A stretch of 64,000 bases of DNA, taken from the NCBI GenBank assembly GCA_030789695.1, contig CM061139.1, positions 109,962,837 through 110,026,836 on the forward strand. Direction: 5' to 3'. Below, in pieces: positions 56,248 through 64,000 of the stretch. Positions within the stretch are counted from its first letter, which is position 1. Each line of letters begins with the position of its first letter. The notes under the pieces were generated by a model that saw nothing but the letters and a program-made list of their open reading frames with translations, was not told the DNA's origin and searched no databases. The position numbers and the translations under genes were made by a program. Source of the stretch: Scilla litardierei (Eukaryota > Streptophyta > Magnoliopsida > Asparagales > Asparagaceae).

Positions 56248-59044
56248 TTATGCCACGACCGGCGCACCGCGCCCCTTGGAGTCATTAGTCCGTCCTTCAT
56301 GGGGGGGTGGTTGATCCCGTTTCGACCTGGCAGTGGCATCGGCGGGAGCTAGCTCCGGCTGGTAGGGGTCATCACCTTGCCCGGGGGAGTCGACTTTCAG
56401 GTTCACCTCTGGTCCTTTGTGCTTGGTTGACCCCACGTAGCAGCTCCTTGACAGCTTCTGGCTTCCCCGCACGATTCCCACTCCTCGGGGGGTTTGGAAC
56501 TTGACCATCTGATGGAGAAGGCTGGGGAGCGCTCCAATGGTCGACATGTATGGTCGTCCTATAATCCCGTTGTACGCCGACATAATGTCGACCACAACGA
56601 ACAGCGTCATTCGAGTGACGACCTGTGGCTCCTCTCCGAGGGTTATTGGCAAGGTGATCACCCCCATGATGGGGGTCGAGTGACCAGTGAAACCGACGAG
56701 GGGCCCGGTACAAGGTCTCAGGTCGGTCGGCCGTAACCCCATCTTCTCAATTGTGGACATGAACAGGATGTCGTAAGAGCTCCCTGTGTCGATCAGGAGG
56801 CGGCTGACGATGGCTGTCCCAATTTGGGCCTCGATGACGATGGCGTCGTCGTGGGGCTGCTCGATCCCCTCTAGATCCTCGTCACTGAAAGTAATGTGAG
56901 GGTAGGCCATCCTTCTCCCTCTCTGGTCCCCTCCGAGACCCGCCGTCATCACTTGCCTTGCATACGCCTTTTTGCTTGACGACGACGCCCCTCCTGAAGA
57001 TGGCCCGCCGCATATCGTATCTATGCGTAAAACGGGTTTCGGTGGGTGGAGCTCTTCCCGCTCGCCGTTTGCCGGAGGGTCTTCCCTCCGCGCCCTTCGG
57101 TGGTTCCCATCTTCTCGATCTGGTCTTCGGCCTCCGACGAAGTCCCCCAGGTGGCCCGCCTGGATCAGCCGCTCGATTTCCCTTTTGAGGGTGAAGCAGT
57201 CATCGGTGTCGTGGCCGTGGTCCCGGTGGTATCGGCAGTATTTCTTAAAATCTCTCCGGGCCGGGTCCGACTTCATTTCTCGGGGCGGCTCCGGCAGCAG
57301 ACCGGCCCGGGTGGCCGCAGTCATCACCTCGATCAGGGGGGCATTGAGTTGCGTGTAATGCACCCGCAAGGGGACCTCTTGTCTTGGGGCGACTCAAGGG
57401 AGCCCTTGTGCCGGAGCAAACTCGCGCGCCGGACTGGGGCGATCTTGGGGGCGAGGCCCGGGCGGTTCCCGCCTTGGTCGGGCTAGCCGATCGCGACCTC
57501 GGTCCCCCTCTTCCTGTCTCGGCCGAGGGTGTGAGCGGGGTTCGCCTTGAGTCGGTTTCGCCCGGGGGAACAAGGCCTTTGTACCAAGAGTTTCTTCGGC
57601 CAACGCGTGCCTCTCCGTCATGGCAACCAACGCCTCATAGTCGGTCGGCGGGTCCCGGAGCAGGGACTTGTGGAGACTCCGAGTCCGCAACCCCGTTTTG
57701 AAGGCCAGCATAAGCACCTCATCCCCACATGTCACCACCGCCCGTCTCTCCTCCTGAAAACGGCGGAGGTATCTACATGTTGTCTCTCCTTCTCCTTGGA
57801 CTATCGTGCAGAGATAGTCTAGGGGCTTCTTCTTCGTCCGCCCGGCCCGGAACTCTTGGCAGAATTTGTGGGATAGCTCGCCAAAGCTCCCGACGGATCT
57901 CGCTGGCAAGCCGAAGTACCAGTCCAGCGCGGTGTCCCTTAAGCTTTGGGAGAAATGTCGGCACAGGAACGCCTCGTCCACATCCTGCGCCTCCATTGCC
58001 CCCCGGTATTGTTGCACGTGTGTGAGGGGGTCGCCCCTCCCATTGTACATTGCCAAGTGAGGAGGTTTGAACTTTTTGGGCCTTGGGGCTGACGTGATCC
58101 ACCGTGCGAGCGGCGTGGCTTCCTCCGGATAGGTAGGGCGATCCGGGGCATCCCCTCTCCGCCATTCGGGGGTCAGGCTTCGGTCGCGTCGCGGCCGTCG
58201 ACGGTCCTCCACCCCCGGGGAGTAGTCCGATGGTCGTCTGGCGGGGCTCCTTCCTCGGGCCGAGGACTCGACGGGTTGTGGGCTACGGCTCTCCCAGCGC
58301 CAGCGCCTCCCGACCAGCTCTCCTCGGGCCTCCATCCGTTCCTGATTCTCTCGGAGGAGCCTCTCGCGCTCGGCGGCGAGGAAGCGTAGTTGTCGACAAA
58401 CGGCTTCCTAGTGCATGGTATCGGAGGGGTGGTGCTGGTGACGCGGGTCGCCTCCTCCAGGTGGGGATCTGTTCAGCAACGGGTCCCGCCCGTTCCCGGG
58501 CCGCCGTCCCATCATCGTTTCTTCCATGACTTCTTGGTTGCTTCTGTTTTCCTTCCTCAGCCTTTCGCGCTCCGCGACGATGAAGCGGAGTTGGCAGCGG
58601 GCGGTCTCTTCTTCCTGGTAGGCCCTCCGGGCGGTCTCGGCCGCCTCGTCCAAACGCCTTTGCGCGGCGGCCGCCTCCCCCAGGCGCCTCCACCGCTGCG
58701 TAACTTCCATCTCCTCTTCCAGGAGCCTTTGCTGGGCCGCAATCTCCTCAGCGAGCCCCCTATTCTCCCCCTCCTCCTCGAATTGAGGGTGGAGGTTCCG
58801 CCTCACGTTCAGGGGCTCTGAGGGGCCGGGCGGAGGCTCCGTTCCAGCCGTCTGATAGCCTTCCCTGGCCAGGGGGGGCGGCCTCGAAGCTCTTCAGGAC
58901 GACGGGGGCCGAAGTATGTTCAGTCTCGGTGCCCATCCCCAGAAGGGGGTCGGACGCCGGGGTGATTTGTAGAGAGAGCGGTTCCTGACCCACGGGATCT
59001 TTACCGTGGTCAGGGTTCCGTGAGATCGGCATGGAGTCTAACAT
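56248..59044 (-). pseudogene. gag-pro: Gag-protease of element E with two in-frame stops and one frameshift
   Basis: It starts at ATG 59044, 36 bp inside the LTR. The N-terminal part (to about 58800) changes frame into a coiled coil (58806-58411). A TAG at 58408-58410 precedes the gag core (58335-57397: L-A-M-Y-N-G-R-G-D-P-L-T-H, F-L-C-R-H-F, W-Y-F-G-L-P). A TGA at 57394-57396 follows. The same frame then gives a zinc knuckle C-R-Y-H-R-D-H-G-H-D-T-D-D-C (about 57230-57270) and an aspartic protease with L-L-I-D-T-G-S-S-Y-D-I-L-F (about 56780) and N-G-I-I-G-R-P (about 56560). RT does not follow. Both stops could be single C-to-T changes, as in methylated DNA. The family is Retrotrans_gag, Tat type. 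Confidence 0.8.
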
Positions 59045-59057
59045 GGGTGTGACCCTT

Positions 59058-59077
59058 CGTTCCCACAGACGGCGCCA
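59058..59077 (-). other. Primer-binding site of element E
   Basis: On the minus strand, two bases after the LTR end, TTGGCGCCGTCTGTGGGAAC. The TGGCGCC start is usual for plant Ty3/gypsy (Tat/Athila) elements; the tRNA is not assigned with certainty. Confidence 0.75.
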
Positions 59078-59079
59078 AT

Positions 59080-60177
59080 TGTTACGAGGTGGAACTCGCG
59101 TACAATGAATTTGTATTATGGGGAACCAAGGGCACGGTGGTTATATGGAAATGTGGGGTTAGGTAGGCTGTTTTACAAGTGATTAGTGGGATGAAGAGGT
59201 TGGATCCGTTGCCGGTGGAGCTCACAGGATCGTATCTCGTCGGACGTAGCTGAGGAAGGTCGGACGGCGGGAGGCTGACGCCGACTTTGGCCAAGGGGCG
59301 AGCTCTCCTGCAGCACGGACAACTCGTCAGAAGGGCGGGGTTGGGGTCCAACCCTTAGCCCCTCCGATGCCTAAGTCAGTAAAGGGCTTAAATGGGGGGC
59401 TGGACACGCCGGTCGGACTAACTGTGTGTCCGCCTCGCGTGACGAGCTATAGGTGGGAGAACAAAGATATGGAGGACCTTTGCTCTCGTGTGTGAATGAT
59501 AGAAGATGAGAGAGTTTTTTCTAACCCCCTCTCCGTAAGAGGAGAGGAGGTATTTATACCTGACGGGTGATGACTAGGCGTGCTGAGCTGGCTCGGGTGT
59601 CAGTGGAGGCTTCGGACAAGGACATCGGGAACAGGAGTCTCTGACCTGCCTCTGTCAGGCGGCGCAACGGCCCAGGGGTGCTTTTGTCGGGATGTCAGGG
59701 CCGAAAGCACTAACCGCCGGTCAGGTCAGCCGCCTGGGGGTGCTTTGTCAGACGGTCGGGTGACGTGTGGGTTAGTCACGTCCTTATCCTAGGCTGTTTG
59801 TCGTTAGCGTCGAACTAAAGGTCTGGCTCGCTTTCGGCGCCGCGGTTCGCGGGAATCGGATGGGCCGATCCGGTCGGGGGTTGTCCGGCCCGGCCGCGCC
59901 CGCCAATAGGCCTGGCCTAGCTATCCGAGCGTCCCCTAACGCGCTCCCCCGGTGGGACGGGCGGCTGCGGTTGTTTGCCTCGGCCGGCTACAGTTGTTCG
60001 CCTCGGCCGGCTACAATTGTTCGCCTCGGCCGTTTCGGGGAGCGCTGTAAGGCGCGCCTATCTCCGTGATGCCCCGGGTTTTCGGGGCGGCGGCCTTAAT
60101 TGTTAAATGGTGAGCTAAAGGGGTATGTTAGCGGATCCGGGCTGGAGTCGGGCTACTACGATCTTTAGGTCGTAACA
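59080..60177 (-). repeat. 5' LTR of element E (right copy)
   Basis: 1098 bp, differing from the left copy at only a few positions (for example near 59413, 59515, 59930, 60010-60040). By eye about 98-99% identity, so the insertion is recent. Confidence 0.9.
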
Positions 60178-60182
60178 GTATC

Positions 60183-60928
60183 TTAACTCCCCCTGAATCT
60201 AACATATCAAACTAGATTCTTGGAAATTGAGTTAAATTTTCATTTGCGCTATTTATTATCATTATCTCTCCCCCTTTGGCATTATCCCAAAAACGGGGGG
60301 CATACAACGACAACAACTAGGAAATGGAAAAATCCAACATCGGGAGTCGTAGACAATGACGATGGACCAAATTGACACCAAGGGAAAAATGTGGAAATCA
60401 AATCAAGGTGTGCCAAAATGTCCATTATCAAAAAAAAAAATCAAAATCATCAAAAATACCAAATAATTATTCATTTCTTGAATAAAGAAACATACTCTTC
60501 AATATTCAATATTCTTGGCAAAATTTTAAATCTATTTAACCAAGTTTTCATGCGTCGAACGACGTATTCACACATTATATGCATTGAACGAATATTTAAT
60601 GTGCACGACGAGTTAGGAAAAAGAGAACGACGATGTATATATATAAATGATAACATCATGAGTACATCCAAAGAGATATCCCAACGAGTACATCAAAATA
60701 TAAATGACCATGGATATAAACATCAAAAGATACATCATCATCGTCAACATCAAAATACAACAAAATAACCATCAGCAACATCATCCAAAGTGTATCAAAA
60801 CAACCAACACCGAATCCCTGAAAGCTCAAAAATACATCAACACAACTCTCAAACCCCATCCAAACCCAAAATACTCTCACTAAAAAATATATCATCCGAA
60901 GTGTAGTGGAGAGTCCTCGGAACAGCGA
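60183..60928 (-). other. 3' non-coding region of Sirevirus C
   Basis: AT-rich, with repeated CATCAAAA-type runs and no recognised coding. A purine tract on the minus strand (AGGGGGAGAGATAATG at about 60260) resembles the extra polypurine tracts of Sireviruses. Confidence 0.5.
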
Positions 60929-62545
60929 TCACGAGGAAGTGGCTGGATCTGCAGTCTCCGTGGGTCCAGTCGACGGAGTGGACTCAGGCTCTGCAGGGAG
61001 TAGAGGTGTCTCAACAGACGGGATCGTCGGGGTAGGTGTGGAAGCAACAGCAACAGGCTCAACAACAGCAGGCACATCAGGAGTGTCAGCAGGAGAGGAA
61101 GCAGGCTCAGAAGTCTGAACTACTGCAGCAGAGGTCTCTGGAGCACCGGTAGAGGTGCCAACACCAGGAGCAGAAGATGTAGCAGCAGCAGCAGTGGCCT
61201 CATCGCCACGGGCTAAAGAAGTGACAAGCTCGTCAAGCTCCTCATCGTCCATCTCCTCGTCCTCAGACACGGACGGAGGAAGATCAATGCCCATCTGACG
61301 AGCCATACGGCAAACTACCTCCTCGGTACGAGCCAAGCGAGACTCGTGCCGACGAAGTATTCGTACGACATCATCCAAAGTAGCAGGACGAGAGGGGGCT
61401 GCAGCAGCTGACGGAGTCGCCTGAGAAGCAGATGTGGTAGACCTCTGTACGTGACGAAGCGCCGCTAGAGATTTCTTCACGGCAGTCGCGTTCAGAGGAG
61501 TACCCAAGGGACGCTCATCGTCAGGAGGGAGAGGGACTCGGAAATGACGAAACACAAGGGTCAACAGACAAGGATATGGAATATGCGCAGACTTATTGGT
61601 CTTGCGTATACACTCGAAAGAGTCCATCTTATCGAGTATCACGCGAGCCCAATTAATCTCGCATCCCAAGAAAAGAGCGTAGATCAATTTCAAGAACGGC
61701 TGGGATGGAAGAGAAGATGATCCATATTTAGGGAGGAGGCAAGACTTCAAGATCAGGTTAAGGACCCACGCATTCGGCTTGAAAGATTTCGATGGAACAC
61801 CAATGAATGCGGAGGGGATAACCTGGAAGATATCTGCAAGAATTGACTGATCCAAGGAAGAAATGTCATCGACGGAAATGTCCGAAGGAAGGAGACCACA
61901 CGACGAGCAACCAAGAAACTCCCCCAAGATTTCTGCCGTGAGAACTATAGGAGTTCCCAAGACAGTAGTCTCAATGGAGTGGCTGGCATCATACTGGCCT
62001 CGAACACGATTGGCATAGAACAATTTCACTAGGCGAGGATAAGGTTTGGGATTGGCCTTGGGGTCGTATCGGAGATAATCAAGAAGACCACTATAGGACA
62101 GAAGATCAGCAAGGCCGAGAAAATCAGAAAACTGAACGTAATGCTCTAACAACAGTGGACAGTGCTCTATACGGTTGTACGCTGCGAGACACTGAGGGTC
62201 ATCGCGGCACAACGATATGTCTACACCGCCGACTGGCATAGGAGCTTTACCCTTAGCCTTACGGGTCTTCGGAGGAGGAGTAGGGTCCCTAGTAGGCTCA
62301 TCCTCAGGGATAAATTCAGAGTCGGAATCGGGAGGAGTAGCCGGAGATTGAAGAATAGGCTTCTTGGTCTTTGATTTTCGGGGTTTAGCTGTCGCAGTCC
62401 TAGGCTTCTTAGGAGGAGGCGAAGATGGAGAGGCTTGGGTTGACTTGGCACGACGCTTAGGCTTAGGTGGATTCCTAGGGTCGGAAGGCCCTACGGTCAT
62501 AGGAGAAGCCCCGGAAGAGGTGAAGGGAAACCTCGTCTTTGCCAT
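60929..62545 (-). CDS. Sirevirus env-like ORF (putative plant transposon protein domain), intact
   Basis: The likely start is ATG 62545 (M-A-K-T-R-F); the frame is open 10 codons further. 538 residues. The N-terminal 120 are basic and Pro/Ser/Lys-rich with P-P-K-K-P-R-type motifs. The globular part at about 125-350 has the putative plant transposon protein pattern (W-V-L-N-L-I-L-K-S-C-L-L-P-K, L-I-Y-A-L-F-L-G-C-E-I-N-W-A-R). A helix (about 385-420: V-V-R-I-L-R-R-H-E-S-R-L-A-R) precedes an acidic, Ala/Pro/Thr-rich tail. I see no signal peptide or clear membrane segment, so the label env-like refers to position after pol, as used for SIRE elements; the function is unproven. No stop or frameshift. 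Confidence 0.75.
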   Translation of the reverse strand: MAKTRFPFTSSGASPMTVGPSDPRNPPKPKRRAKSTQASPSSPPPKKPRTATAKPRKSKTKKPILQSPATPPDSDSEFIPEDEPTRDPTPPPKTRKAKGKAPMPVGGVDISLCRDDPQCLAAYNRIEHCPLLLEHYVQFSDFLGLADLLSYSGLLDYLRYDPKANPKPYPRLVKLFYANRVRGQYDASHSIETTVLGTPIVLTAEILGEFLGCSSCGLLPSDISVDDISSLDQSILADIFQVIPSAFIGVPSKSFKPNAWVLNLILKSCLLPKYGSSSLPSQPFLKLIYALFLGCEINWARVILDKMDSFECIRKTNKSAHIPYPCLLTLVFRHFRVPLPPDDERPLGTPLNATAVKKSLAALRHVQRSTTSASQATPSAAAAPSRPATLDDVVRILRRHESRLARTEEVVCRMARQMGIDLPPSVSEDEEMDDEELDELVTSLARGDEATAAAATSSAPGVGTSTGAPETSAAVVQTSEPASSPADTPDVPAVVEPVAVASTPTPTIPSVETPLLPAEPESTPSTGPTETADPATSS

Positions 62546-63472
62546 GGTCGTGGCACGACGAGTACAAGCAAGCAATCACGGAGGATCAACAACAAACCCT
62601 AAGCACACAACAAACAAACCCTAACTCACAAGCCCTAAGATGAAAAATTCCGAAACCCTAGAAGCTAGATGAGTTAAAATCGAACCCTAGGGTAGGAATC
62701 GACCTAGGAGAGGGAGGGAGATACCTAGGAGGAGGAGGCGACGGCGGCGGACGGCGGGGATGGCCGGAGATATGGCCGGAGTCGACGAGAATTTGAAGGG
62801 GCTCGATCGGGTTTTGGGAGTTATCGGGCTTGAGCTGAGAGACAAACCGACTAAAAGTGAGTTTTAGTCGAATGAAAGTGAGTTTAAGTCGGTCTGGAAG
62901 CAAAAATACACAAATGCCCTAACCCACTTAGTCGGTCACAGTTCAAACACTGACAGACTAGATTACCATCTAGTCGGTCGGTCAATGAGCTTGAACCGAC
63001 TAAGTCGAAACAGAGGCACAGATGAATTTCTAGGGCAAGAATTAGTCGGTTGCAGTATATTCACTGACCGACTAGTTTTCAATCTAGTCGGTCGGTAAGT
63101 GTACTATGACCGACTAACGAAAGAAAATGATAGGAGATGGATGAGAGCTTGATCTAGTCGGTCTGAGTTCACTTACTGACCGACTAGATGAGCATCTAGT
63201 CGGTTGACAAATGAACTTAGACCGACTAGAAGAGTTCAAATTTTGATAATTGATTTTTCTTCACAAACCACTTGGATGGATCAACTTAAAACTCTCATTA
63301 GTCATCTAAATTACCTCATAAAACGTCGAAATCTTAAATACGGCATTGAAATACGAATTCGATCATAAATTCAAACATATCACATAAAATTCCCAAAAAT
63401 TCAATAAATCTAGCATGAATGAAATATCGCGAAATCGAATAGCATGCAAGATAATTGAATGAAATATGAATC
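62546..63472 (-). other. Spacer between pol and the env-like ORF of Sirevirus C
   Basis: It has a GC-rich leader-like stretch upstream of the ATG (62570-62770), a cluster of AGTCGGTC palindromes (62929-63229), and AT-rich sequence up to the pol stop. It could hold the promoter or splice acceptor for the env-like ORF. Confidence 0.5.
62929..63229. repeat. AGTCGGTC / GACCGACT palindrome cluster inside Sirevirus C
   Basis: Three hairpin sets (for example GACCGACTAG-N-CTAGTCGGTC near 63065-63095) with the same motif as the LTR cluster at 45722-46257, but located between pol and the env-like ORF. Confidence 0.85.
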
Positions 63473-64000
63473 CTATATCTCGGATTCACCCATAATCCCC
63501 AATTCTCGACGCAACCGCACAAAGGAGTCCTCCTTTAGGGGTTTCGTGAAAATATCGGCGATTTGCTTTTGGGTTTCAACGTACACTAAAATGATGTCCT
63601 TCTTAGCAACATGATCATCTAAGAAATGGTGTCGGACATCTATGTGTTTTGATCGGGAATGGTGCACCGGATTCTTTGAAAGACAGATAGCACTTTGGTT
63701 ATCCACCATGATAGGGCTAGTATCACAGTGAATACCAAAATCCTTCAAAGTGTGTCTCATCCAAAGAACCTGGGCACAAGCGGCACCGGCGGCAATATAT
63801 TCCGCCTCGGTGGTTGAAAGTGATACGGAATTTTGCTTCTTGGAAAACCAAGAGACACGAGAATTTCCTAGAAAATGGCAAGTGCCACTAGTACTTTTCC
63901 TGTCGGATTTGCATCCCGCATAATCGGCATCACTGTATGAGACTAACTCATACGTGCTAGATTTCGGATAAAGTAATCCAAAATCTAAAGTGTAACTTAG
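63473..64000 (-). CDS. pol: C-terminal RNase H part of Copia (Sirevirus) Pol, partial
   Basis: The minus-strand frame is open from the window edge to the stop at 63473. It shows the Copia RNase H: Y-S-D-A-D-Y-A-G-C near 63930, K-S-T-S-G-T-C-H-F-L, S-L-S-T-T-E-A-E-Y-I-A-A (about 63780-63830), D-N-Q-S-A-I-C-L-S-K-N-P-V-H-H-S-R-S-K-H-I-D-V-R near 63620-63700 and T-K-P-L (about 63530). This domain removes the RNA strand during reverse transcription. RT and integrase would lie further along, outside the window. No stops in the visible part. Confidence 0.9.
   Translation of the reverse strand, partial: LSYTLDFGLLYPKSSTYELVSYSDADYAGCKSDRKSTSGTCHFLGNSRVSWFSKKQNSVSLSTTEAEYIAAGAACAQVLWMRHTLKDFGIHCDTSPIMVDNQSAICLSKNPVHHSRSKHIDVRHHFLDDHVAKKDIILVYVETQKQIADIFTKPLKEDSFVRLRRELGIMGESEI

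Larger units (their letters stand above)
46861..60177 (-). mobile_element. Element E: Tat-like non-autonomous Ty3/gypsy element, 13.3 kb, gag-protease only, with two antisense ORFs
   Basis: Two 1098-bp LTRs (46861-47958, 59080-60177), near-identical, begin TGTTACGAGG and end GTCGTAACA. The target duplication GTATC is perfect (46856-46860, 60178-60182). The PBS sits at the right LTR, so the element reads on the minus strand: LTR, gag-protease (59044-56248), a 212-bp tandem array (56155-54327), plus-strand antisense ORFs (52820 back to 48459), LTR. No RT, RNase H or integrase is seen. Additional antisense ORFs in Tat-lineage elements are known; the loss of pol with retention of both sets of genes is the unusual part. 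It is much more GC-rich than its surroundings. Confidence 0.8.
44909..64000 (-). mobile_element. Sirevirus C (Copia), minus strand, interrupted by element E, 5' part outside window
   Basis: In minus-strand order: end of pol (64000-63473), spacer with palindromes, env-like ORF (62545-60929), 3' non-coding region (60928-60183), the element E insertion (TSD GTATC), the rest of the 3' non-coding region (46860-46660) with the polypurine tract, and the 3' LTR (46659-44909). The env-like ORF after pol and the CACCAAAAAGGGGGAGA tract are Sirevirus/Maximus features. The 5' LTR and gag lie beyond the window. Confidence 0.8.

Noticed and set aside
57394..57396. Programmed stop readthrough between gag and pol, as in Ogre elements
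   Set aside because: The TGA lies within gag, before the zinc knuckle, not at a gag-pol border, and a second stop and a frameshift exist; mutation is simpler.

Overview
This window is plant nuclear DNA made almost entirely of transposable elements nested in one another. I see no intact single-copy host gene, rRNA, tRNA or CRISPR array. The element set (Sirevirus/Copia, Tekay-, Athila- and Tat-like Ty3/gypsy, LINE, hAT, Helitron, palindromic MITEs) and the plastid/mitochondrial-type glutamyl-tRNA synthetase and SYP31-type syntaxin fragments point to a flowering plant with a large repeat-rich genome. The species cannot be named from this sequence.

Layout, left to right. (1) 1-11238: the right part of a LARD-like element with a 4.02-kb LTR, no gag-pol and a Tekay-like 3' end. 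A 2.6-kb Helitron inside it (4438-7035) carries a decayed SYP31-type syntaxin exon. (2) 11239-13960: a small Copia LTR with its primer-binding site, an unassigned stretch, and two LINE 3' ends. (3) 13961-17971: (TA)n tracts holding two palindromic MITEs, one of them split by a 3.2-kb solo LTR. (4) 17988-30876: a Sirevirus-type LTR scrap, then an Athila-like element (A) interrupted by a young, complete gag-only Sirevirus (20954-28698, TSD CGCTT). (5) 30877-34591 plus 44618-44908: an old Tat-like element (D) on the minus strand. It is split by an Athila-like deletion derivative (B, 34592-44612, TSD TGCAT), whose 3' LTR was then hit by a 4.9-kb hAT transposon (39433-44335). The hAT carries a GluRS fragment. 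(6) 44909-64000: a minus-strand Sirevirus (C) with its 3' LTR, an env-like ORF and the end of pol, split by a young GC-rich Tat-like element (E, 46861-60177, TSD GTATC).

The most unusual object is E together with its older relative D. In both, a minus-strand gag (gag-protease in E) is followed by a tandem array where reverse transcriptase and integrase would be expected, and then by intron-containing ORFs on the opposite strand. E has two such ORFs, tandem paralogues with a putative gypsy-type transposon (PF04195-like) domain and a coiled-coil tail. D keeps the tail and one intron at the same place. This looks like a non-autonomous family that keeps gag, repeats and antisense genes without pol.

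In three element families (A, B, C) a cluster of short palindromes sits just upstream of the LTR TATA box, with a different palindrome in each family. The order of insertions can be read from target-site duplications: E into C, hAT into B into D, gag-only Sirevirus into A, solo LTR into MITE. All features were called by eye; identities and ages are estimates.
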